Assembly: GCA_903842845.1 (NCBI GenBank)
Contig: CAIMNN010000488.1
Coordinates: 1 to 5,805, forward strand
Source: an uncultured Acidobacteriaceae bacterium
GTDB lineage: Bacteria; Acidobacteriota; Terriglobia; Terriglobales; Acidobacteriaceae
DNA length: 5,805 nt
Direction of reading: 5' to 3'
Part shown: piece by piece, positions 1 through 5,443 of the stretch
Layout: each line of letters begins with the position of its first letter
How positions within the stretch are numbered: position 1 is the stretch's first letter
Made by a program: the position numbers and the translations under genes
The notes under the pieces: model-generated
What the model was told of the DNA's origin: nothing
What the model saw: only the letters and a program-made list of their open reading frames with translations
Databases searched by the model: none

Positions 1-478
1 CACCGACTTCCCGATGTTCGAGTACGACGCCGAGCACAAGCAGTGGATGCCCGCGCACCATCCGTTCACGTCTCCGCATGAATCTGACATGGCCAACCTG
101 CTGACCGACCCTGCGAGCGTGCGCGCGAATTGTTATGACCTCGCGATGAATGGACTGGAGCTTGGATCCGGTTCAATTCGTATCCACAGCCAGGATGTGC
201 AGAAGCAGATATTCACTTCGTTGAAAATTTCAGAAGAAGAAGCCAAGGCCCGCTTCGGTTTCTTCCTGGATGCGCTTGAGTACGGCACGCCTCCGCACGG
301 CGGCATCGCGCTGGGGCTCGACCGCATCGTAATGTTGTTGGCCGGCGCGTCCAGCCTGCGCGAGGTCATTGCGTTCCCGAAGACGGCGAAGGCGATCGAC
401 CTGATGGTTGACGCGCCGACGACCGTCACCGAGCAGCAGCTGAAGGAGCTGCACCTGCGCGTTGTGAACAAGAGCTAA
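1..478 (+). CDS. aspS: Aspartyl-tRNA synthetase, C-terminal part (5' end outside window)
   Basis: This is the cytoplasmic class II enzyme that charges tRNA-Asp with aspartate using ATP. The frame is already open at base 2 (codons for T-D-F-P-M-F-E-Y-D), so the first Met codon at base 14 is internal. The visible 158 residues match the end of the catalytic domain of bacterial AspRS. They include the TDFPMFEYD segment, HHPFTSP, the GSGSIRIH strand, FGFFLDALEYGTPPHGG, and class II motif 3 (GIALGLDRIVMLLAG). The ATP-binding motif 3 arginine is encoded at 323-325. The end is also typical (VIAFPKT, then LMVDAP and a short polar tail), followed by TAA at 476-478. The whole protein is usually near 590 residues, so about three quarters lies upstream. 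Whether it is Asp-specific or also charges tRNA-Asn cannot be judged, because the anticodon-binding domain is not in view. It converges on the esterase gene with a 4-base gap. Confidence 0.97.
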   Translation, partial: TDFPMFEYDAEHKQWMPAHHPFTSPHESDMANLLTDPASVRANCYDLAMNGLELGSGSIRIHSQDVQKQIFTSLKISEEEAKARFGFFLDALEYGTPPHGGIALGLDRIVMLLAGASSLREVIAFPKTAKAIDLMVDAPTTVTEQQLKELHLRVVNKS

Positions 479-482
479 TTTT

Positions 483-1364
483 TTACTTAACCCGGGCTGT
501 CAGTTCTTTCATGCAGCCCGGTATTTCCTTGTTCCATTCGTTCCAATCGTGTCCACCGGGCTTTGTGTGGAACTCATATTGGAAATTGCGTGCCTTCAAT
601 TTTTCTGCGAACCGTTTAATGGATGTATACATTGCTTCCTGCTCACCGGCAGTCATATAGATGTATGGCGTTGAATTCGGTTCTGCGCTTTCGACTAATT
701 TGAATGGGTCGCGTGCATTACGCTGCGCGCTGCCGTTCGGCCCGAAGATAGATTCAAATCGTTTGGATTGCCAATAATGCTGCCAACTGAATTTGCGGCT
801 TGGCACATCCACTGCCGGGCTGATGGCGCCAACAAATGAATATATTTCAGGATGAACCAATGCGGATGTAATTGCACCATATCCACCCATCGAAACTCCA
901 ACCACCGCACGGTTTTCGCGCTCTGTTTTTGCCGGGAAGCGCGACTCGACATCTGCAATCAGGTCGCGTGTTGTGTAGTCCTCATATTTGTCCTCGGGGT
1001 TTGCTTGCGAGTTTATATAGTAGCTGCACTCCTCGGCCGGCATGACGAGAATGTACCCCTTTGCTGCGTACTCAGATACCTGCGAGTAATTCGACCAATC
1101 GCGCACATCGCCGCCGCAGCCATGCAGCAAATAGACGACTGGAAATTTTGTTCCAGGGGCGATTGATGCAGGCAGAAAGACGCGGTACTTCATCTCGCGG
1201 CCCATGGAAGCGCTTGTGAAGCTGACGTCCTCCATGCGCGAACCTGCGGCAATCTGCGGATGATCCAGAAGCGGCACTTCTGCTTTTTTACATGCGGTCA
1301 GGAAAGTGCACAGCAGGACCAACGCCAGCGCAGTAGCGGACCTAGTGTGATGGTGCAAGAACAT
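483..1364 (-). CDS. Predicted lipoprotein esterase, esterase D / S-formylglutathione hydrolase-like fold
   Basis: This is a 293-residue alpha/beta hydrolase of the putative-esterase family (esterase D type). The N-terminus is a lipoprotein signal: basic/His start, hydrophobic stretch, and lipobox LTAC with Cys25. Lys at +2 does not suggest inner-membrane retention, so I infer a membrane-anchored periplasmic or outer-membrane enzyme. A family-typical strand (YRVFLPASI) leads to LLHGCGG (oxyanion region, about 79-85). The nucleophile elbow GVSMGG has Ser158, and PGGHDW supplies the catalytic His272. The acidic residue is less standard: where relatives have G-x-x-D, this protein reads GEQE (about 240-243), so Glu243 may serve. 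The substrate is unknown; relatives cut acyl, feruloyl or formylglutathione esters. I prefer the ATG at 1364 because AGGA lies 9 bases before it. A TTG six bases upstream (1370) would overlap the previous gene's stop but has only 3 bases of spacing. Hand-counted rows of this gene run about 42-57% GC, below the PDZ gene. It is probably co-transcribed with the membrane protein upstream. Confidence 0.85.
   Translation of the reverse strand: MFLHHHTRSATALALVLLCTFLTACKKAEVPLLDHPQIAAGSRMEDVSFTSASMGREMKYRVFLPASIAPGTKFPVVYLLHGCGGDVRDWSNYSQVSEYAAKGYILVMPAEECSYYINSQANPEDKYEDYTTRDLIADVESRFPAKTERENRAVVGVSMGGYGAITSALVHPEIYSFVGAISPAVDVPSRKFSWQHYWQSKRFESIFGPNGSAQRNARDPFKLVESAEPNSTPYIYMTAGEQEAMYTSIKRFAEKLKARNFQYEFHTKPGGHDWNEWNKEIPGCMKELTARVK
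492..521 (+). terminator. Possible intrinsic terminator of aspS, inside the esterase 3' end
   Basis: CCGGGCTG at 492-499 and CAGCCCGG at 514-521 form a perfect GC-rich 8-bp stem, plus a possible G-T closing pair, around a 14-base loop. It lies 13 bases after the aspS stop codon. On the plus strand it is followed by an imperfect T-rich run (TATTTCCTTGTT). On the minus strand it is followed by an A-rich run, so it suits aspS rather than the esterase. The loop is large and the T-tract is broken, so termination is likely but not certain. The arms also encode the last dozen residues of the esterase. Confidence 0.5.
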
Positions 1365-1366
1365 AA

Positions 1367-1801
1367 TCAAGCGTCCTGTTTGATGGTAAAAAACTCCGGC
1401 AGCATGATGATCAACGCACCGGCGATCCAGAGGAAGTGTCCGATCAACGGATGGTAATGCTGGCGGCCGAAGAAGACCCAGGTTGAGATCATGCTCACCA
1501 GACTGAAGGCAATCAATGCCCAGCGCACCAGTCTGAGCTTGCTGAAGAAGCTCGAAAGCAGATAGAGACCCACGAAGACATTCAGCCAGCCGCTGAGCAT
1601 GACAAGGAAGAGGTCGATGTCGAAGGTGGATTCATGTGAAAAGGGCATGCTGAAGGCGATGGAGGCGCACTTCCAGCCCAGCAGCGGATTTGCGTCATGC
1701 GCGCTGAGGCCGAGGGCGGGCAGAAAAAATGCAATTGCGAAAACCGCGATACCGATAATGCGGACCGACCAGGTTACGAGCGGGGAGAGTGCAGCTTTCA
1801 T
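1367..1801 (-). CDS. Conserved-looking four-helix membrane protein of unknown function
   Basis: I do not recognise this 144-residue protein. It has four hydrophobic segments of helix length, at about 12-31, 63-85, 92-111 and 119-138. Short loops separate helices 2-4, and a longer loop (about 32-62) follows helix 1. That loop contains PLLGWKCASIAF, with a Gly-Trp-x-Cys pattern. The last loop has RQHYHPLIGHF, rich in His and aromatic residues, just before helix 4. There is no signal peptide beyond helix 1 and no enzymatic motif that I can name. Helix number and size resemble small DoxX-like or DUF membrane proteins, but no signature settles it. The ATG at 1801 has GAGGTG at 1812-1817, 10 bases upstream. 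Its TGA (1367-1369) lies 2 bases before the esterase ATG, so the two form an apparent two-gene unit. A role linked to the esterase is only inferred from this spacing. Confidence 0.8.
   Translation of the reverse strand: MKAALSPLVTWSVRIIGIAVFAIAFFLPALGLSAHDANPLLGWKCASIAFSMPFSHESTFDIDLFLVMLSGWLNVFVGLYLLSSFFSKLRLVRWALIAFSLVSMISTWVFFGRQHYHPLIGHFLWIAGALIIMLPEFFTIKQDA
1374..1377 (-). promoter_or_regulatory. Ribosome binding site that decides the esterase start
   Basis: On the minus strand this reads AGGA, 9 bases before the ATG at 1364 and only 3 bases before the alternative TTG at 1370. The spacing favours the ATG. The site lies inside the last codons of the upstream membrane protein gene, which suits translational coupling. 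Confidence 0.5.
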
Positions 1802-1889
1802 AATTTAAATCCACCTCGCGCACAAGTTTACAGAATCAGGGTTCGCCGCGCAGCATTTATCTGTCTGAGTCAAACGTATTTTCGCAAAC

Positions 1890-1921
1890 AAAAAAACCGC
1901 CCATCGCGTACGATGAGCGGT
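1890..1921 (-). terminator. Intrinsic terminator after the PDZ protein gene
   Basis: On the minus strand, 1921-1911 and 1906-1896 form an 11-bp stem around a 4-base loop (TACG), followed directly by a run of T residues (1896-1890). In the minus-strand RNA every position pairs, including one G-U wobble (1916 with 1901). In the plus-strand RNA that position is an A-C mismatch and the following T-tract is poor. It therefore points to the minus strand, 14 bases after the PDZ gene's stop codon, and probably ends the sigma/anti-sigma/PDZ transcript. Confidence 0.85.
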
Positions 1922-1935
1922 CTCTTTATTTCAAT

Positions 1936-2802
1936 TCAGCCTTTGTGCTTCTTTGAATCCACCTGCAAGGTTACCGTGACCTGCCGCTTTTCGCGCTGAA
2001 TTGTTATTTGAATACTCTTGCCGTCATTGGCGTTGAGCGTGCGCTCCCAGTCGGCGATGGTGGTCATGGCATCGCTGCCCACCTTGAGGATGACGTCATG
2101 CGGCTTCAGCCCGGCGTACTCTGCCTCGCTCTTGCTGACCACCGTTCTGACGTAGAGTCCGTTTTCGAGGCCGAAGTAATTCGCCATCTGCGGCGTCAAC
2201 AGCTCGACCGTCGCGCCGATATTCAGGCTCGCACCGCCCGTCCACCAATGGAACGGCTTACCCGAGGTCACCGGCTCGGCTCCGCTGGTCGCGTCAATCA
2301 CGCCCATACCAGAGCTGCTGATAATGCTCAGGCCTTGCGTCTGAATCTGCTGCTGCATATTGTGGGCGATGATCCTGCGGTCGGCGAGTTCGGCTTCAAA
2401 GTGCAGAACCTTGCCGTCGCGGCAGACGGTCAACTGCACTTTTTGGCCGGGTGCAATCTCGTGCAGCATGCGCCGCGTCTGCTCGCTGCCCTCAACGCTC
2501 TGGTCGTTGACCTGGATGATTACGTCGTTCACATGCAGCCCGACCTTGCCGGCAGGCGCATCGTGGTCGATGAGCGTGATGACGGCGCCGCGCGAATCCT
2601 TGAGGTGAAGCTGCTGCTGACGGTCCTGGTCCACATCGGCGAGGTCGACGCCCAGATAGCCTTGCGAGCCGGTGTGCATCACTGCCGGGTTCGGCCAGGC
2701 TGAGTACTGCGTCACGTGCATGCTTTGCGCAGTCAGCGTGGTGGCCGCAAGAGCGATCATTACGCAGACTGGGGAAAGTCGTACAAAACTGTTGTTGGTC
2801 AT
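1936..2802 (-). CDS. Secreted twin-PDZ-domain protein without protease domain
   Basis: This 288-residue protein starts with a signal-peptide-like segment (hydrophobic about 11-25, ending TLTAQS), so I infer export to the periplasm, perhaps staying anchored. PDZ domain 1 spans about 47-138, with a GYLGVDL carboxylate-binding loop, DAPAGKVGLHVNDVII and a closing beta strand. PDZ domain 2 spans about 195-281, with NYFGLENGLYVRTVV, EAEYAGLKPHDVILKVG and a final strand. Both look like the HtrA/DegQ type that binds protein C-termini. A Gly/Ser-rich linker with a WW pair (about 158-192) lies between them. The trypsin-like protease domain of HtrA proteins is absent and there is no GNSGG motif, so this is a binding or adaptor protein or a truncated DegQ-like derivative. 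The ATG at 2802 is preceded by GAGG at 2813-2816, spacing 10. It lies 100 bases after the anti-sigma gene with no terminator between them. I infer a role in sensing or presenting damaged envelope proteins. Confidence 0.88.
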   Translation of the reverse strand: MTNNSFVRLSPVCVMIALAATTLTAQSMHVTQYSAWPNPAVMHTGSQGYLGVDLADVDQDRQQQLHLKDSRGAVITLIDHDAPAGKVGLHVNDVIIQVNDQSVEGSEQTRRMLHEIAPGQKVQLTVCRDGKVLHFEAELADRRIIAHNMQQQIQTQGLSIISSSGMGVIDATSGAEPVTSGKPFHWWTGGASLNIGATVELLTPQMANYFGLENGLYVRTVVSKSEAEYAGLKPHDVILKVGSDAMTTIADWERTLNANDGKSIQITIQREKRQVTVTLQVDSKKHKG

Positions 2803-2902
2803 CTCTGCTTTGCCTCGGGAAAGTCTTAAATCGAAAATACTGCATTTTTTTTACCCCATCGCTGTCTCCGTGATTGGCTCACGTAAGGCGCGGCTGGTTT
2901 GT

Positions 2903-3925
2903 TTACTGAATCTCAGGCATCTGGTTCAGAACATTCCTGGATGCGGTGCGGATGTGAATGTTCTGGTCAGAATTGGCAACGGTTGAAAGCACCTGGCGCA
3001 CGCTGGTATCAGCGCCGGCAGGCACAAGGATGGCAATGGCATGGGAACGAATGCGCGGCTCGGGGTCGGTCAACACCGCTTGCAAAACCGCATTGCGCAC
3101 CTTCTCATCCGCGGTGACGAACGGTTGCAGGCCATCCAGCGCGTTGTAGCGGACGCTCACATCCTGGTCGGTCGCCAGCGCGATGATGAGCGTGTCGAGA
3201 ATTCCCTGGCACCCGTTGCTGCTGCGGCATTCGTTCGCGAGCAGTTCGATCGAGTTGTCGCGCACGCCGGGTGAGGCTGAGTTCTGACTGGCGAGCATGA
3301 GCAGTTGGCGTATCGACGGGTCGCTCAAGGAGCCGGAGATCTGGCGTGGCACAACCTGGTTGTAGCGAACCTCAACCATGTTGTTAAGCGGGTCGCGGGT
3401 GATGCTGGAGATGTTTGCGATCTCGGCTGAGCTTTGACTAGGCATGCTCAGGTCAACAGTTTTGATGGTGTCTGAGTTTGGTGTTGGATTGTAGCTGGCG
3501 GTGGCGGGTGAGACGCTTTCACGGCTGTTGGTGGCCAGATTAATGGCATGCGCGTTGGCGTAGAAGTAGCCGCCCAGCACGCCAACACCCGCGCCGATGA
3601 CCAACATTAAAGCGGCGGCGACGGGCGCGGACTGCAATCCGGCAAAATTGTTTTGTAAATGCTGAGATAGACGTTCGTACCAGCGCTTGGGCGGGAGAGC
3701 CTCGATCGCTTCATCCAGACGGAGACGGGAGCGGGTGAGCAGATTTGCGTCAGGCTCTGCGACCGGATAAGTATCGGCGAGAAGTTTCAGCGCCTGTACT
3801 TGTTCCATCTCCTTTTTGCACTCCGGGCAAGTGTGAAGATGGCGATTCAGAATGTGCACCTGCTCATCGGTAAGTTCACCGTAGACCGAGAGAGCGATGT
3901 GTTCGTGAGCGATTTCGCAGTTCAT
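2903..3925 (-). CDS. Membrane-spanning zinc-finger anti-sigma factor with C-terminal HEAT-like repeats
   Basis: This 340-residue protein probably holds the neighbouring sigma factor inactive. Residues 1-45 form a putative zinc-finger (ZAS/zf-HC2) domain. Cys3 and the H-x3-C-x2-C motif (His29, Cys33, Cys36) supply the metal ligands. A basic/amphipathic stretch leads to one transmembrane helix at about 99-122 (Ala/Gly/Val-rich), then a Ser/Thr/Asn/Pro-rich linker to about 175. A conserved-looking strand region (MVEVRYNQVVPRQISGSL, about 183-200) precedes four HEAT-like helical pairs: about 202-231, 242-270, 273-304 and 306-336. Each has the D-x-x-V/I-R-x-x-A/S pattern typical of such repeats. 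By the usual topology the zinc finger is cytoplasmic and the HEAT part is outside. The start has AAGG 7 bases upstream, and an in-frame TAA nine bases before the ATG excludes a longer form. It follows the sigma gene by 100 bases. What releases the sigma factor is not visible. Confidence 0.9.
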   Translation of the reverse strand: MNCEIAHEHIALSVYGELTDEQVHILNRHLHTCPECKKEMEQVQALKLLADTYPVAEPDANLLTRSRLRLDEAIEALPPKRWYERLSQHLQNNFAGLQSAPVAAALMLVIGAGVGVLGGYFYANAHAINLATNSRESVSPATASYNPTPNSDTIKTVDLSMPSQSSAEIANISSITRDPLNNMVEVRYNQVVPRQISGSLSDPSIRQLLMLASQNSASPGVRDNSIELLANECRSSNGCQGILDTLIIALATDQDVSVRYNALDGLQPFVTADEKVRNAVLQAVLTDPEPRIRSHAIAILVPAGADTSVRQVLSTVANSDQNIHIRTASRNVLNQMPEIQ

Positions 3926-4025
3926 AAATACGCCTTATGCCTCAAATCTTTCCTGTTCATTTCGACGTTCGCCCCTTCCACTGGTAAACCGGGGGACGAT
4001 CCGTTTGACTACTGAAGTAACCGTT

Positions 4026-4775
4026 TCAGCGCACTTCCGAGAGCTGATTACGCAACTTCTTGGTCGCACGAAAGAGCGTGTTCTTGGCAGTTTCTTCCGT
4101 GGTGTTGAGCATTTCGCCGATGGTGCGGAGGCGAAGCCCTTGATAATGCTTGAGTTCAAAAACCGTCCGCTCGCGCGGGGTCAAAGTGTCCAGCGCCTGC
4201 TGAATACGCAGGCTCAAATGCTTGCGGTCAAGTTCGCGACCAGGGTTTGCATACGACCGGTCGTCTGAGACCGATGCCAGCCGGTCGATCTCTTCGCCGG
4301 AGTTGTCGAGCAGGATGGCGGAATCTTCGCGGCGAGTTTTTCTGCGGCGCAACTGGTCCAGGCAGAGGTTGGTTACGATTCGATATATCCAGGTATAAAA
4401 GGAGCACTCAAAGCGGAAGTTGCCGATGTAGCGATAGGCCTTTAAGAAGGCCTCCTGGTATACGTCTTCGGCGTCGTGCTCGGAGCCGGTGAGGTGCAGG
4501 GCAAGTCGGAGGACCTGGTGCTCGTAGGTATGGATGAGGGTATCAAAAGCGACGCGCGAACCGGCCTGCGCCTGGCGGATGAGTTCCATCTCCGGGGCGC
4601 GCTCCTGCATGCGGACGGCGTTGCGCTGCTGCCGCTCAGCCTCGCTGATGGCTTGCGTGCGCGAATGCGTGGTTGGGGAAGAGGAATCCATCGCTTGAGT
4701 GGATTGTACGCCGAATTGAGTGCTCCAATCTAGCGCCGAGCGGCGAAGCGAGAGAGAAGCCGAGTTACCATCCAT
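4026..4775 (-). CDS. ECF-type (RpoE-like) RNA polymerase sigma factor
   Basis: This is a 249-residue sigma-70 family protein of the extracytoplasmic-function group, which directs RNA polymerase to a set of stress promoters. Region 2 is about 77-147. It contains the core-binding and -10 recognition segment (DAEDVYQEAFLKAYR at 101-115) and the aromatic patch FYTWIYRIVTNLCLDQLRRR. Region 4 is about 191-243, with LTPRERTVFELKHYQGL and a helix-turn-helix (LRTIGEMLNTTEETAKNTLFRATKKL) for the -35 element. There is no region 1.1 or region 3, as expected for ECF factors. An unusual polar tail of about 65 residues, rich in Ser, Thr, Gln and Arg, precedes region 2. I keep the ATG at 4775 because AGGGG stands 7 bases upstream. 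The internal Met29 codon (4689-4691) has no such site. The linked zinc-finger anti-sigma gene follows. I see no convincing autoregulatory promoter in the 111-base gap upstream. Confidence 0.93.
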   Translation of the reverse strand: MDGNSASLSLRRSALDWSTQFGVQSTQAMDSSSPTTHSRTQAISEAERQQRNAVRMQERAPEMELIRQAQAGSRVAFDTLIHTYEHQVLRLALHLTGSEHDAEDVYQEAFLKAYRYIGNFRFECSFYTWIYRIVTNLCLDQLRRRKTRREDSAILLDNSGEEIDRLASVSDDRSYANPGRELDRKHLSLRIQQALDTLTPRERTVFELKHYQGLRLRTIGEMLNTTEETAKNTLFRATKKLRNQLSEVR

Positions 4776-4886
4776 AAAATATCCCCTAAACCCATGGCTA
4801 GTGGTGGTTTGACGGTGCCGTGGTGTGCGGGTGAGCGTGGAAAATGAAGAATCTTTGAGAGTGGGGGCAGACGTTAGACTGGGCGT
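4776..4886. other. Divergent intergenic region between sigma factor and RNase H genes
   Basis: These 111 bases separate two divergent genes and should carry both promoters. Apart from the sigma factor's ribosome site, I found no confident element. TTGACG at 4809-4814 (+) resembles a -35 box, but no -10 box lies at a usable distance. TAGACT just before the RNase H ATG resembles a -10 box without a matching -35. No GGAAC...GTC ECF-type pair was found on the minus strand. Confidence 0.5.
4783..4787 (-). promoter_or_regulatory. Ribosome binding site supporting the long sigma factor start
   Basis: On the minus strand this reads AGGGG, 7 bases before the ATG at 4775. It is the best-spaced site for this gene and supports keeping the polar N-terminal extension as translated. 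Confidence 0.6.
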
Positions 4887-5384
4887 ATGAAAAGCGGAAT
4901 GGGCAGTTTATTTGACGAGCCGGAGAATGAGCCGGCGGCTGGGCAAGTTGCTGGTAATAAAGACGTTGCGCTGACTGCGCATTGCGACGGCGGGTCGAGG
5001 GGCAATCCCGGGCCAGCTGGGTACGGCGCGGTGGTTGAGGATGATGCGGGAAAGATTTTGGCGCGGTTGAATGGGTTTATAGGGATAAAGACCAACAATG
5101 TGGCTGAGTACTCGGGGTTGCTGGCGGTGCTGCGCTGGACGGTTGCCGAGGGGCACACGCGGCTTAAGGTGGTTGCGGACAGCGAGTTGATGGTCAAACA
5201 GATGAAGGGGATTTATAAAGTGAAAAGCCCGGACCTGAAGCCGTTGTGGGAAGAGGCGAAAATTCTGACAAAAAAATTGAAGGAATTTCGCATCGAACAC
5301 ACATTGCGCGGCGGGAACAAAGAGGCCGACCGGCTGGCGAACGAGGCGATGGATGAGGGGATGAAGGGGAAACGGGCGTGGTGA
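4887..5384 (+). CDS. Ribonuclease HI family protein (RNase H fold)
   Basis: This 165-residue protein probably cleaves the RNA strand of RNA-DNA hybrids in the cytoplasm (R-loops, Okazaki primers). The four metal-binding acidic residues are visible: Asp34 in CDGGSRGNPGPAGYG, Glu74 in NNVAEYSGLL, Asp98 in VVADSELMVKQM and Asp148 in GGNKEADRLANEAM. The His137 region (IEHTLRGGNKEAD) matches the catalytic loop. It lacks the basic protrusion of E. coli RnhA. It resembles the shorter type found in Bacillus YpdQ-like proteins and the N-terminal domain of mycobacterial Rv2228c, hence no firm gene symbol. About 25 residues precede the fold, acidic and containing GSLFDEPE. ATG 4887 is used. ATG 4899 (Met5) is also possible, and neither has a strong ribosome site. 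The gene ends 59 bases before the acyltransferase gene, and no terminator is evident between them. Confidence 0.9.
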   Translation: MKSGMGSLFDEPENEPAAGQVAGNKDVALTAHCDGGSRGNPGPAGYGAVVEDDAGKILARLNGFIGIKTNNVAEYSGLLAVLRWTVAEGHTRLKVVADSELMVKQMKGIYKVKSPDLKPLWEEAKILTKKLKEFRIEHTLRGGNKEADRLANEAMDEGMKGKRAW

Positions 5385-5427
5385 AGCGTGACCAGGGACT
5401 AGTGTGGAGCCAGTAGAAGCATACGGA

Positions 5428-5432
5428 AAGGA
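5428..5432 (+). promoter_or_regulatory. Ribosome binding site for the TTG-initiated acyltransferase gene
   Basis: AAGGA lies 11 bases before TTG at 5444. The spacing is a little long, but it is the only purine-rich core near this start. There is no ATG or GTG in frame between the upstream in-frame stop (TAG at 5414-5416) and the conserved N-terminus. Confidence 0.45.
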
Positions 5433-5443
5433 ATAGAAACGAA

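Noticed and set aside
436..452. Inverted repeat GCAGCT/AGCTGC, considered as an esterase terminator
   Set aside because: It is a 6-bp stem within aspS codons (Gln-Leu-Lys-Glu-Leu region) with no T-tract on either strand.
133..471. Minus-strand open frame opposite aspS
   Set aside because: It is antisense to conserved AspRS sequence, and its Ser/Arg/Cys-rich composition is typical of a shadow frame.
1802..1889. TTGACT on the minus strand, considered as the -35 box for the membrane protein and esterase genes
   Set aside because: No acceptable -10 hexamer lies 16-18 bases downstream. GATAAA is only 6 bases away. A promoter is expected here after the terminator, but I cannot place it.
2008..2703. 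Long plus-strand open frame of 231 codons opposite the PDZ gene
   Set aside because: It lies wholly antisense to a gene with clear PDZ domains. Its protein is rich in Leu, Ala, Val, His and Arg without domain features, as expected from GC-rich codon periodicity on the coding strand.
2869..2883. Inverted repeat CGTGA-TTGGC-TCACG between the anti-sigma and PDZ genes, considered as operator or terminator
   Set aside because: The stem is only 5 bp, no T-run follows it on the minus strand, and there is no second copy. It could arise by chance.
3986..4006. Imperfect hairpin between the sigma and anti-sigma genes, considered as a terminator
   Set aside because: The stem is about 6 bp with a bulge and is not followed by a T-run on the minus strand, so it does not argue against co-transcription.
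4476..4733. Plus-strand open frame opposite the sigma factor gene
   Set aside because: It is antisense to the region 2 codons and N-terminal tail, with no ribosome site and no recognisable motif.
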